Assembly: GCF_017854415.1 (NCBI RefSeq)
Contig: NZ_JAFMHR010000008.1
Span: 1-39,607 of the forward strand
DNA length: 39,607 bases
Direction of reading: 5' to 3'
DNA from: Yoonia sp.
Lineage (GTDB): Bacteria; Pseudomonadota; Alphaproteobacteria; Rhodobacterales; Rhodobacteraceae
Shown here: positions 25,856 through 34,351 of the stretch, one piece after another
How the letters are laid out: each line of letters begins with the position of its first letter
Numbering within the stretch: the stretch's first letter is position 1
Notes under the pieces: generated by a model
The model's database searches: none
Seen by the model: the letters and a program-made list of their open reading frames with translations, nothing else
Told to the model about the DNA's origin: nothing
Position numbers and translations under genes: made by a program

Positions 25856-26196
25856 TGTGGAAGCATGAGCAGAACTCGTTTCATGTTCAATGAAATAATT
25901 TTGATAAAGCTGTCAGTTTCCACACCCGCCGAATTCTTTGACGGCTGTGGAAGCGATGCTGCAGGGGCAGGGTTGGGACCGAACCCCCTTCAAATCCAAA
26001 AGAATGATGCCGCGATTCACTTCCACATCTTTTGTTAGCACTGCTTTGAGCCATAAAACACCGAGATATTATCACGCGATAGATGAGTAATACTCATGGA
26101 TGACAACCGGTCTTCCTGCTGACGGGTGTGAAAGGCTGGTCCGGATCGCGGTGAGGTCTAAATAAAACGCCCAAGAACAATGAAGTCGCGATCAGC
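25856..26196. promoter_or_regulatory. Gene-free region upstream of LysR with repeated TGTGGAA motifs
   Basis: A 341-bp stretch with no supportable gene. TGTGGAAG lies at 25856-25863 and 25946-25953, its inverse TTTCCACA at 25917-25924 and CTTCCACA at 26030-26037, alternating in orientation. A separate 15-bp dyad ATGAGT-AAT-ACTCAT is at 26083-26097. It must contain the LysR promoter and the 3' end of the PuuR-like transcript; no terminator with a T-run is seen. Confidence 0.45.
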
Positions 26197-26751
26197 TTAG
26201 AACGTTGGCGGGGTGCATGCGCTGATTACCCGGCACGTCGCGCCGCTGACATTACGAAACCGGTGGGGCAGGCGGCTGTCGAAGATATATCCTTCGCCGA
26301 CGCGCACGACTTTTATTTGATCGGCAACGGTAATTTCAATCTCGCCTTCTGTCACAATGCCCGCTTCTTCGCCTGTGTGGGTCAGCAATTCGGGCCCTGT
26401 GTCTGCACCGGGCGGGTAAATTTCATCAAGGATCTGGAGCGAGTGGCTGATCGCGTTACCAAGCTGACGCAAAGATACCGCAGGGCCATCGGACTGGGGC
26501 GCGATTTCAATGAACTCGTCGGAGCCATAAAAGTACTTGTCCTGCTGCCCTTGTTCGATGTTTGCGAAGAATTCGGCAATGCTCATGGGAATCGCATCCA
26601 AGAGGCTCTTGAGTGACGCTATCGACGGGCTGGTTTTGTTCTGCTCAATGAGCGAAACCGTTCCGTTCGTTAGACCGGCGCGTGACGCAAGTTCGCGTTG
26701 GGAAAGGCCGTGGGCTTTACGGATGTCCTGAAGTCGCTTTCCGATATTCAC
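26197..26751 (-). CDS. XRE-cupin transcriptional regulator, PuuR-like
   Basis: 184 residues from a GTG start at 26751 that has AAGGA seven bases upstream; the longer frame to 26850 adds 33 residues that precede the HTH and lack a ribosome site. The HTH_3 domain (about 3-58) contains LSQRELASRAGLTNGTVSLIEQNKTSPSIASLK; a cupin_2 domain (about 110-180) ends CRVISACTPPTF, nearly the same ending as E. coli PuuR (RIISAHTPTTF as I recall it). PuuR represses putrescine-utilisation genes and is relieved by putrescine. Divergent from the GabT-like aminotransferase, it most likely controls that promoter and perhaps the cluster downstream. Confidence 0.88.
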   Translation of the reverse strand: MNIGKRLQDIRKAHGLSQRELASRAGLTNGTVSLIEQNKTSPSIASLKSLLDAIPMSIAEFFANIEQGQQDKYFYGSDEFIEIAPQSDGPAVSLRQLGNAISHSLQILDEIYPPGADTGPELLTHTGEEAGIVTEGEIEITVADQIKVVRVGEGYIFDSRLPHRFRNVSGATCRVISACTPPTF

Positions 26752-26894
26752 ACAGCATTCCTTTTTCCGTTGCGGATTTTTGGTTGCAAGATCAATGTAA
26801 TGCAGGCGGATCATTATCGAAACAAAATTCGATAGGCAAATCGACGCCATGCACGCGCACTAAATATGTCTCAGGTATCTAGAAGGAATTCACA

Positions 26895-26922
26895 TTGACA
26901 GATAAAATAAACGTATTATGAG
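26895..26922 (+). promoter_or_regulatory. Possible sigma-70 promoter of the aminotransferase gene
   Basis: TTGACA at 26895-26900 is followed after 16 bp by TATGAG, about 60 bp before the aminotransferase ATG. TAAACGT occurs twice around the -10 (26908-26914 and 26928-26934), a possible operator for the divergent PuuR-like repressor. The -35 is perfect, the -10 is weak. Confidence 0.4.
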
Positions 26923-26981
26923 AATTTTAAACGTCTGAAGTTGCGGACAAACCAGTCCAGTCTCACAAGGATACTCTCGAT

Positions 26982-28361
26982 ATGGCAAACACCGAAAAGA
27001 AGAAGCCGCGCAAGACCTCTGCCAAGAAGAACCCGAACATTTCGGTTGTTCCTGATGTCGTCATGCATGTGAAAACAAATGCGGGTCTGGTTGCGCGTCG
27101 TGAAGCGGCTGTTGCACGGGGCGTTGCCTCTGCCGCACCGATTTTTGCTGATCATGCGGAAAACGCTGAACTATGGGACGTTGAAGGCAACCGCTTTGTT
27201 GATTTTGCGGGCGGTATTGCGGTGTTGAATACCGGTCACCGGCACCCAAAAGTCGTGGCTGCCGCAAAGGCACAAGAGGATCTTTATACACACACCAGTT
27301 TTCAGGTTGTCCCCTACGAGCCGTACGTCGCATTGGCCGAAAAGCTGAACGAACTTGCGCCAGGCGATCATGCGAAAAAATCGCTTTTGGTCACCACCGG
27401 TGCCGAAGCCGTTGAGAATGCTGTAAAAATTGCACGCGCTGCAACTGGCCGTCCTGGCATCATCGCCTTTACGGGCGGCTACCACGGCCGCACTCTTTTG
27501 ACCTTGGGTATGACCGGCAAGGTGTCCCCTTACAAAAAGGACGTGGGTCCGTTTCCGTCTGACATCTACCGCGCACCTTTCCCCAACTTGCGCGACGGGA
27601 TCACAGTGCAAGATGCGTTGACTGGCCTTCAGAACCTATTCCTCACAGATGCGCAGCCAGAACGCGTTGCCGCAATCATAATCGAGCCTGTGTTGGGCGA
27701 AGGCGGCTATACCCCAGTGCCGTTCGAGATGATGCAAGCTTTGCGCGAAATCTGCGACACCCACGGTATCATGTTGATTGCTGATGAAATTCAGGCGGGC
27801 TTTGGCCGGACGGGTACTTGGTTTGCGATTGAACATTCAGGCGTTGTACCCGATCTGATCACCGTCGCGAAATCTATGGCAGGCGGCTATCCGATTGCTG
27901 GCGTGATTGGTCGCGCCGAAGTCATGGACGCAGTTATTCCCGGTGGTTTGGGTGGGACATATGGTGGCAACCCTGTTGCCTGCGCTGCCGCACTTGCCGC
28001 AATCCAAGCGATTGAAGACGAAGGGCTGCTTGCGCGTTCCACTGCGCTTGGTGAATATTTTCGTACACGGTTTGCGGAAATTGGCGCGCGCGTTTCACCG
28101 TTCCGTATGTGGGACATTCGTGGCTTGGGGGCGATGCTAGCTGTCGAGTTTGTGACTGACTTTGAAACCGCCGCACCTGACGCTGCCCTGACAAAGTCGG
28201 TGGTTGCACATGCCTTGCAACGCGGTCTTATTTTGCTGGCTTGTGGTATGCACGGCAATGCCCTTCGAATTATGGTGCCTTTGACAGCATCTGACGCGAT
28301 CATTGATGAAGGTTTGACGATCTTCGAGGCAGCACTTGCTGCGGCAATCGCCGAAAATTGA
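26982..28361 (+). CDS. gabT: Class III aminotransferase, 4-aminobutyrate--2-oxoglutarate type
   Basis: 459 residues; PLP enzyme transferring an omega-amino group (GABA or similar) to 2-oxoglutarate and yielding succinate semialdehyde. Visible are the [21 protein letters not shown] cofactor region, TGGYHGRT, the acid pair in [18 protein letters not shown] and the Schiff-base lysine K297 in [14 protein letters not shown] is nine bases before the ATG. The N-terminus carries about 20 residues very rich in Lys/Arg ([11 protein letters not shown]) before the family sequence begins near residue 35, an unusual extension. Divergent from the PuuR-like gene and closed by a strong terminator, it is a single-gene unit; with the SSADH at 36387 it completes the GABA shunt. 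Confidence 0.88.
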   Translation: MANTEKKKPRKTSAKKNPNISVVPDVVMHVKTNAGLVARREAAVARGVASAAPIFADHAENAELWDVEGNRFVDFAGGIAVLNTGHRHPKVVAAAKAQEDLYTHTSFQVVPYEPYVALAEKLNELAPGDHAKKSLLVTTGAEAVENAVKIARAATGRPGIIAFTGGYHGRTLLTLGMTGKVSPYKKDVGPFPSDIYRAPFPNLRDGITVQDALTGLQNLFLTDAQPERVAAIIIEPVLGEGGYTPVPFEMMQALREICDTHGIMLIADEIQAGFGRTGTWFAIEHSGVVPDLITVAKSMAGGYPIAGVIGRAEVMDAVIPGGLGGTYGGNPVACAAALAAIQAIEDEGLLARSTALGEYFRTRFAEIGARVSPFRMWDIRGLGAMLAVEFVTDFETAAPDAALTKSVVAHALQRGLILLACGMHGNALRIMVPLTASDAIIDEGLTIFEAALAAAIAEN

Positions 28362-28390
28362 ACTTCAGTTGGTTCTGAAAGTGACTTAAA

Positions 28391-28416
28391 GGCGGGCTTT
28401 AGGGCCCGCCTTTTTT
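28391..28416 (+). terminator. Rho-independent terminator after the aminotransferase
   Basis: GGCGGGC-TTTAGG-GCCCGCC followed by six Ts, 29 bp past the stop. A seven-pair all-GC stem with a U-tract is a strong terminator and isolates this gene from the following cluster. Confidence 0.95.
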
Positions 28417-28850
28417 GTTTGCAGGACCTGTATTCGGGTCGAAATATCCCAAGAATTAGAACCGCAGAGTGCCGAATATCGCGCCGATTGATGATAATAT
28501 TAAACAAAGTTGGTGGCAAATCATGAATTTTGTTGCAGAAATCAACCGACCTTGTCAGTGTTCAGAAACTGTCACGCTTTGTGCGTGGTTCGGAGGGCCG
28601 CGCTGGAAGATCTTGTGAGCAAACACGTTCTTAACGACATAAGTATGAAACAACTTTGGGCGTTCGGTAGGATTAATAGGAACGTCCTGAAAAATTACCG
28701 AAAGCTTAGTTTTTTGGTCGGCTCAAACGCTGACAGGGTTGTGCGTAGATCACCTATTACCGTTCTAGTCGTAAGGTCGTAGTAGATGCTTGAAGCAGAG
28801 ATAATGACAGCCTCTTCAGGCTGCCTCTGTCCTTATGGAGAATTTAGGAT
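28417..28850 (+). promoter_or_regulatory. Gene-free region upstream of the nitrilase gene
   Basis: 434 bp without a convincing gene; a 90-codon plus-strand frame (28510-28782) shows no domain, and its composition resembles noncoding sequence. Near the downstream end, CAGCC-TCTTCA-GGCTG lies inside GACAG...CTGTC (about 28806-28832), a small hairpin about 20 bases before the nitrilase start that could mask or expose its ribosome site (GGAG). The promoter of the nitrilase/decarboxylase cluster must lie here; no clear -35/-10 pair was found. Confidence 0.4.
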
Positions 28851-29972
28851 ATGACACCTTTCGCAATTGCTGGCGTCCAGATGCACGTACATGCGCTTGA
28901 ATCAAACGTTGAAGGGATGCTTCAGCGCCTTGATATCTTAATGATACGCTTTCCTTGGACGCAGATGGTTTTGTTCTCAGAACTTGCCCCGTTCGGTCCT
29001 TTGGACCAATACGCGTTGGCACCAGAAAACGAAACGCTTGAGCAGTTTCAGGCCGCAGCGGTAAAACACGGCGTTTGGCTGATCCCCGGTTCGATGTTTA
29101 TCACTGATCCCGTAGATGGACGCATTTATAACACCTCTTTCGTGATCAACCCGCAAGGCGAGATCATCCGCCGCTACGCCAAAATGTTCCCGTTCCGCCC
29201 ATACGAGGCTGGCGTTGCTGCAGGCACAGATTTTTGCGTGTTTGACGTACCCGATGTGGGCCGTTTCGGTCTGTCAATCTGTTATGATATGTGGTTCCCG
29301 GAAACAACGCGCCAGATCACCTCGCAAGGGGTCGAAGTTTTGTTGCATCCGGTTCTGACCGGCACAACTGACCGTGACGCAGAGTTGGCAATTGCTCGTG
29401 CTACGGCGGTGCAATTCCAATGTTATGTGATTGACGTGAACGGTTTGGGTGCCGGCGGTATTGGCAAGTCATGCGTTGTTGACCCGACATCCATGGTCTT
29501 GCACCAGTCAGGTGGCCAAGAGGACATGTTCCCAATCGAGATCGACCTCGACATGGTGCGCCGCCAGCGGGAAACCGGGATGAAAGGTCTGGGCCAAGTG
29601 CTTAAGTCGTTCCGCGACCGCTCAACTGATTTTTCCGTATATGACCGCGCCAGTGGCACGGACGCATATCTCAAAACACTGGGCCCGCTTGAGACACCAG
29701 GCAAAGGCGCAACCGCAGGCCTTGATACAGTGGCACCTGAATTGCGCGTGCCTTATCCTCAGTTGATAACGGGGTCTGGCATTGGGTCTAACTACGCCCA
29801 AAAAGCCCCTCCTGCCTTCGCGCCCGAGCCTTTGCCAAATCCAACTGCTGGAACTGCAGCACCAGCGCCGGACGCTACAACTGCCGAAGCGGCAATTGAA
29901 GTAACGTCTGTGCCTCACCCACCTGTCAAACCGGGTGTGTTCACCGGAACAGACGGTTCATCAGTTGACTAA
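28851..29972 (+). CDS. Carbon-nitrogen hydrolase (nitrilase superfamily) with Pro/Ala-rich tail
   Basis: 373 residues. The nitrilase fold (1-285) shows the catalytic triad: Glu in LFSELAPFG (about residue 44), Lys in RRYAKMFPFRPYE (about 108) and Cys in LSICYDMWFPE (about 145). Such enzymes hydrolyse amides, N-carbamoyl groups or nitriles. The pattern is amidase-like rather than true nitrilase, so cleavage of an amide such as N-carbamoylputrescine or a related amine derivative is plausible. Residues 290-373 form a low-complexity tail rich in Pro, Ala and Thr that is foreign to the family and may be disordered. First gene of the decarboxylase/ATP-grasp/C45 group, 151 bp before the decarboxylase. 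Confidence 0.88.
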   Translation: MTPFAIAGVQMHVHALESNVEGMLQRLDILMIRFPWTQMVLFSELAPFGPLDQYALAPENETLEQFQAAAVKHGVWLIPGSMFITDPVDGRIYNTSFVINPQGEIIRRYAKMFPFRPYEAGVAAGTDFCVFDVPDVGRFGLSICYDMWFPETTRQITSQGVEVLLHPVLTGTTDRDAELAIARATAVQFQCYVIDVNGLGAGGIGKSCVVDPTSMVLHQSGGQEDMFPIEIDLDMVRRQRETGMKGLGQVLKSFRDRSTDFSVYDRASGTDAYLKTLGPLETPGKGATAGLDTVAPELRVPYPQLITGSGIGSNYAQKAPPAFAPEPLPNPTAGTAAPAPDATTAEAAIEVTSVPHPPVKPGVFTGTDGSSVD

Positions 29973-29997
29973 ACCGCTGCATCACCATCGTATTGAT

Positions 29998-30020
29998 CTG
30001 GCGCCGCAACGCGGCGTCAG
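29998..30020 (+). promoter_or_regulatory. Intercistronic hairpin between nitrilase and decarboxylase genes
   Basis: CTGGCGCCGC-AAC-GCGGCGTCAG pairs over ten positions with one G-U wobble and a three-base loop, 26 bp after the nitrilase stop. No T-run follows. It probably acts as a processing or partial-termination element within the operon. Confidence 0.55.
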
Positions 30021-30123
30021 AAGCGAAGCCTGCAAGGCGACTAAATAGGTCAATCGCAATGGGGCCCAGCAAATTCTGTGGCACATACCCATCGTGTTGA
30101 ACCCCACTTAAGGAGAACGACCG

Positions 30124-32868
30124 ATGGATTCCGTCAGTGACTACTACTCTGCGACGCAACTACGCTCTGATAGATGGAGCGCGCTGCGTGAAGTTACCGG
30201 CGTACTTGCGCGCGAGGCCTCCACTAAGATCTCGGCAACTCATCGGGCAAAGGCCCACGACTTGTTCGACTCTCTTGCTTTGATCGAACCGTATTGGGCA
30301 TTCCCCGGCATGCCTGCATTTGAACATATGCGTCGCCAGCTTGAGCATAACAGTTTCGAAGATCTGGCATTTGCGGTGCACCGTGTGACCCGCGCACTGA
30401 CAACAGGTGCCTATCGCCGTCGCCGCATTCCGTTGGAACGCGATAGCCACGACACCAAAGAAGAACATGACGACGAGGCGCTTTTGTCGCCAGAGGCGCG
30501 CGCGCTGACCAAGCCCTATTTCGAGGTACTTATCGTTGATGATGTCAGCGAACAGCAAGAGCGTTGGTTGAAGAATAACGTCTCGCATATGCGCCGCGCA
30601 GAAGATCCGTTCATCTACGAAGCAGTTGTCGTGCCCAGCCTAGAGGATGCGCTGATCGCGGTATTGTTTAATCACAATATTCAGGCGATTGTGGTTCGCC
30701 CCGGCCTGACCCTGAAGTCCAAGTGGGACAATGAAATCCTACAAAAATACCTCAATCGCGCGGGTAGCAGCGAGTCGTTTGAAGCGATGAACCCCGAAGA
30801 CTACGGGCCGGAACTGTGTCGCCTGATTGCTCGCGTTCGCCCAGAACTAGATGCCTATTTGGTTACTGAAAGGTCTGTCGAAGATATCGCAGGTCTTGAT
30901 CTGGGGATTTGTCGTCGGGTGTTTTATAACCAAGAAGACTTTATGGAATTGCACCTAAACATCCTGCGTGGTGTTGAGGCCCGCAACAAGACGCCGTTCT
31001 TTACGGCACTTGTGAATTATTCCAAACAACCAACGGGCGTATTCCATGCGATGCCAATCAGTCGGGGGAAATCGATCACCCGCTCGCATTGGATACAAGA
31101 CATGGGTGCATTCTATGGCCCCAACATTTTCTTGGCTGAAACCTCTGCCACTTCTGGCGGACTGGATAGCCTCTTGGAACCACATGGCCCGATCAAAGAG
31201 GCGCAGGAACTTGCCAGCCGTGCTTTTGGCTCAAAACAGACGTTCTTTGCAACGAACGGCACATCGACTTGCAACAAGATCGTCGTGCAAGCTGTAGTGC
31301 GCCCCGGTGACATTGTTTTGGTGGACCGTGATTGCCACAAATCGCATCACTACGGCATGGTGCTTGCCGGTGCAGAAGTCGTGTACCTTGATAGCTATCC
31401 GCTGAACGAATATTCAATGTACGGCGCCGTGCCGCTACGCGAAATCAAGCATCAGCTTTTGGCTTTGAAGGCGGCAGGCAAACTCGATCGCGTGCGGATG
31501 CTGCTTTTGACTAACTGCACATTCGACGGTCTAGTTTATAACGTTGAGCGGGTAATGGAAGAATGCCTCGCCATCAAACCTGATCTTGTGTTCCTCTGGG
31601 ATGAAGCATGGTTTGCCTTTGCGCGGTTCAGTCCGACATATCGCCAGCGGACAGGTATGCGCACGGCAAATAATCTGCGCAAACGTTTCAAGACCGAAGA
31701 TCATGCCAAGGCGTATGCAAAGCAGCAAAAGAAGCTGAAGAATGCCACCGACGAAGATATTCTGAACACAAGGCTGATCGCACCTCCGGGCGCCCGTATT
31801 CGCGTGTATGCGACCCAATCGACCCACAAAACACTGACGTCGCTGCGACAGGGTTCAATGATCCATGTGAGTGATCAGGACTTTAAAGGCGAGGTAGAGC
31901 AGTCGTTCCACGAAGCCTACATGACGCATACATCTACATCGCCGAACTATCAGATTATTGCCTCTCTTGATGTGGGGCGCCGTCAAGTGGAACTGGAAGG
32001 CTTCGAATTTGTCCAGCGCCAGATCGAAGCAGCAATGTCGATGCGAAAAGCGATCAGCAGTCATCCGTTGCTTCAAAAGTACTTCAAGGTGCTCACAGCT
32101 GGCGACATGATCCCCGAACATCACCGTCAAAGCGGCGTGACCAGCTATTTTGACAATGATCAGGGTTGGACGGACATGTGGGATTGCTGGGAACAGGACG
32201 ATTTCGTTCTTGATGCCACGCGCGTTACGCTGGCTGTTGGCGGCACCGGATGGGACGGGGACACGTTCAAGAACGATGTCTTAATGGATAAATATGGCAT
32301 CCAAATCAACAAGACGTCACGCAATACTGTGCTGTTCATGACCAATATCGGGACGACCCGTTCGTCCGTTGCCTATCTGATCGAGGTGCTGGTCGAGATC
32401 GCAAACGAGCTTGATGATCTGCTGGATGACGCGTCCAAGATGGAACGGCTGTCGTTTGACCGCCGCGTCAAGAATTTGACGGAGAACTACCCGCCATTGC
32501 CCGATTTTAGCCGTTTCCATGATGCGTTCCGGCCCGATCATCAAACACCGGAAGGTGACATTCGGACCGCGTATTACCTGAGCTACGAAGAATCCAACTG
32601 TGACTATCTGGAATTAACTGGATCGCTGAAAGAAGCCCTGGATGCGGGTGACGAAGTCGTATCAGCGGGCTTTATCATTCCATATCCGCCAGGTTTTCCT
32701 ATCCTCGTTCCTGGTCAGGTAATTAGCCAAGAAATTCTAGCGTTTATGCTGGCGTTGGACGTCAATGAAATCCACGGCTATCGCGCCGACCTTGGTTTGC
32801 GCGTCTTCACGCCAGAGGCCTTGGCCGCCTTGCCACAAGCCAAAACAACCAAATCTATCGCCGAATAA
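30124..32868 (+). CDS. Orn/Lys/Arg decarboxylase family protein, long form
   Basis: 914 residues, against about 710-760 for E. coli AdiA, LdcC and SpeC. PLP fold-type I. The N-terminal 130 residues are an extra region, then a receiver-like wing domain (about 135-260, EVLIVDDVSEQQERWL), the major domain (about 290-700) with FFATNGTSTCNKIV, DRDCHKSHHYG, LFLWDEAWFAF and the Schiff-base lysine K569 in STHKTLTSLRQG, and the C-terminal domain (VSAGFIIPYPPGFPILVPGQV). It removes CO2 from a basic amino acid to give agmatine, putrescine or cadaverine; which one is undecided. AAGGAGA precedes the ATG. The next gene starts 15 bp later. It supplies an amine to the linked ligase and hydrolases. Confidence 0.9.
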   Translation: MDSVSDYYSATQLRSDRWSALREVTGVLAREASTKISATHRAKAHDLFDSLALIEPYWAFPGMPAFEHMRRQLEHNSFEDLAFAVHRVTRALTTGAYRRRRIPLERDSHDTKEEHDDEALLSPEARALTKPYFEVLIVDDVSEQQERWLKNNVSHMRRAEDPFIYEAVVVPSLEDALIAVLFNHNIQAIVVRPGLTLKSKWDNEILQKYLNRAGSSESFEAMNPEDYGPELCRLIARVRPELDAYLVTERSVEDIAGLDLGICRRVFYNQEDFMELHLNILRGVEARNKTPFFTALVNYSKQPTGVFHAMPISRGKSITRSHWIQDMGAFYGPNIFLAETSATSGGLDSLLEPHGPIKEAQELASRAFGSKQTFFATNGTSTCNKIVVQAVVRPGDIVLVDRDCHKSHHYGMVLAGAEVVYLDSYPLNEYSMYGAVPLREIKHQLLALKAAGKLDRVRMLLLTNCTFDGLVYNVERVMEECLAIKPDLVFLWDEAWFAFARFSPTYRQRTGMRTANNLRKRFKTEDHAKAYAKQQKKLKNATDEDILNTRLIAPPGARIRVYATQSTHKTLTSLRQGSMIHVSDQDFKGEVEQSFHEAYMTHTSTSPNYQIIASLDVGRRQVELEGFEFVQRQIEAAMSMRKAISSHPLLQKYFKVLTAGDMIPEHHRQSGVTSYFDNDQGWTDMWDCWEQDDFVLDATRVTLAVGGTGWDGDTFKNDVLMDKYGIQINKTSRNTVLFMTNIGTTRSSVAYLIEVLVEIANELDDLLDDASKMERLSFDRRVKNLTENYPPLPDFSRFHDAFRPDHQTPEGDIRTAYYLSYEESNCDYLELTGSLKEALDAGDEVVSAGFIIPYPPGFPILVPGQVISQEILAFMLALDVNEIHGYRADLGLRVFTPEALAALPQAKTTKSIAE

Positions 32869-32883
32869 CGAAGGGACCATACT

Positions 32884-34341
32884 ATGCCAACAGTGCTTAA
32901 GAATATCTCCGAGATCCGCAGGTTTTTCCACCGTAACGAAGACCCGATCTACTTTATTTCGGCGACGAACTTTAACCTTCTGGGCCTCGATGAATGGGTC
33001 AAGAACTTTAAATATATCTGCTACATCGACTGTTATGGCGGCAAGCACCCGAACGTGTTTTGCCCATCCGAGCAGCCGCATGCGGAATTCCAATCCATCG
33101 AAGACATCAACAACTATCTGCTGCAGCACAAAGAGGTCATCGATTTCATCAAACGCCGCGGTGGTAAGCCAAAGTTTGTCTTCTTGATGTTCGACGAAGA
33201 AACAGAACGCCTGTCAAAAGAGCTGGGTGCTGATGTCTGGTTCCCGAAAGCCAAACTGCGCACAAGCATGGACAACAAGATCGAAACTGTCCGTATCGGC
33301 AACAAAGCTGGCGTGCCATCCGTGCCGAACGTTCTGGCCGAAGTGAAGTCCTACGAGGACCTTCAGAAGACCTGCGAAAAAGCGGGTATCGGCCATGATC
33401 TGGTGCTGCAATCTGCCTTTGGCGATAGCGGACATACGACATTCTTTATTAAAACCGAAGCAGATTTCCGTCGGCATGAGCACGAGATCATTGGCGAAGG
33501 CGAGATCAAGATCATGAAGCGGATCGATTGCCGTGGATCGGCGATCGAAGCCTGTGCGACCAAAGAAGGCACGATCGTTGGCCCGCTTATGACCGAACTG
33601 GTTGGTTTCAGTGATCTGACACCATATCGCGGCGGTTGGTGTGGTAACGAAATCCTGTCGACAGCGTTCCCGCCAAAAGTACGTCAAAAGGCGCGAGAAA
33701 TGACGTTCAAGTTTGGTGAACAACTGCGCAAAGAAGGCTATCGCGGTTACTTCGAACTTGATTTCCTGATCGATAAGAAATCCGGCGAATTGTACTTGGG
33801 CGAATTGAACCCGCGCATTACAGGCGCGTCTTCGATGACGAACCACGCAGCCTTTGCCCATGCGGATGCGCCGCTCTTTTTGTTCCACCTGCTAGAGTTC
33901 TCGAAGAAGAAGTTCGACCTTGATACGACTGAATTGAATGATCGGTGGGCCAACCCCAACATGATCGACAGTTGGTCACAGATGGTCATCAAACATACCG
34001 AAGACAGCGTCGATATCTGCACCGAGGCGCCAGAGACAGGCATCTACAAAATGCTGGCTGACGGAAGTGTCGTTTACGACCGATTTGACTATCACCGCCG
34101 TGCCGTTGAATCCGAGAACGAAGCGTTTTTCTTGCGGATTTTGCAGCCCGGTGACTACCGCTATGAAGGTGCCGACATCGGCATTCTCGTGACGCGGGGT
34201 CGGTCAATGACGAAGAACTTCCAATTGAACGAACGTGCAAAGAAATGGATCCACGGCATCAAGAAAACAGTTGAAGGCAAGCCTTTGCCTGTTGCCAATG
34301 CCGGTCCGGTTCTGGCAGAGCCTGCGTTCAAAATACTGTAA
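32884..34341 (+). CDS. ATP-grasp ligase (biotin carboxylase-like fold)
   Basis: 485 residues. An N-terminal pre-ATP-grasp domain (1-130: FISATNFNLLGLDEWVKNFKYICYID) is followed by an ATP-grasp domain (about 130-330): the lid region VLQSAFGDSGHTTFF, IKIMKRIDCRGSAIEA, and the Mg-binding acid/Asn set FELDFLIDKKSGELYLGELNPRITGASS. A C-terminal 110-residue domain follows. No biotin-carboxyl-carrier site (MKM) exists and the biotin carboxylase C-terminal domain is not recognisable, so this is more likely a carboxylate-amine ligase making an amide through an acyl phosphate. GAAGGGA lies before the ATG; 15 bp after the decarboxylase and 10 bp before the C45 gene, hence one operon. The substrates are unknown; an amine from the decarboxylase is the obvious acceptor. 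Confidence 0.85.
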   Translation: MPTVLKNISEIRRFFHRNEDPIYFISATNFNLLGLDEWVKNFKYICYIDCYGGKHPNVFCPSEQPHAEFQSIEDINNYLLQHKEVIDFIKRRGGKPKFVFLMFDEETERLSKELGADVWFPKAKLRTSMDNKIETVRIGNKAGVPSVPNVLAEVKSYEDLQKTCEKAGIGHDLVLQSAFGDSGHTTFFIKTEADFRRHEHEIIGEGEIKIMKRIDCRGSAIEACATKEGTIVGPLMTELVGFSDLTPYRGGWCGNEILSTAFPPKVRQKAREMTFKFGEQLRKEGYRGYFELDFLIDKKSGELYLGELNPRITGASSMTNHAAFAHADAPLFLFHLLEFSKKKFDLDTTELNDRWANPNMIDSWSQMVIKHTEDSVDICTEAPETGIYKMLADGSVVYDRFDYHRRAVESENEAFFLRILQPGDYRYEGADIGILVTRGRSMTKNFQLNERAKKWIHGIKKTVEGKPLPVANAGPVLAEPAFKIL

Positions 34342-34351
34342 AGGAAGACGC

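Noticed and set aside
25887-26075. 62-codon minus-strand frame between PuuR-like and LysR genes
   Set aside because: No similarity, no start signal; region is better explained as regulatory with repeated TGTGGAA motifs.
28510-28782. 90-codon plus-strand frame between the aminotransferase terminator and nitrilase
   Set aside because: No recognisable family or ribosome site; codon use does not resemble neighbouring genes.
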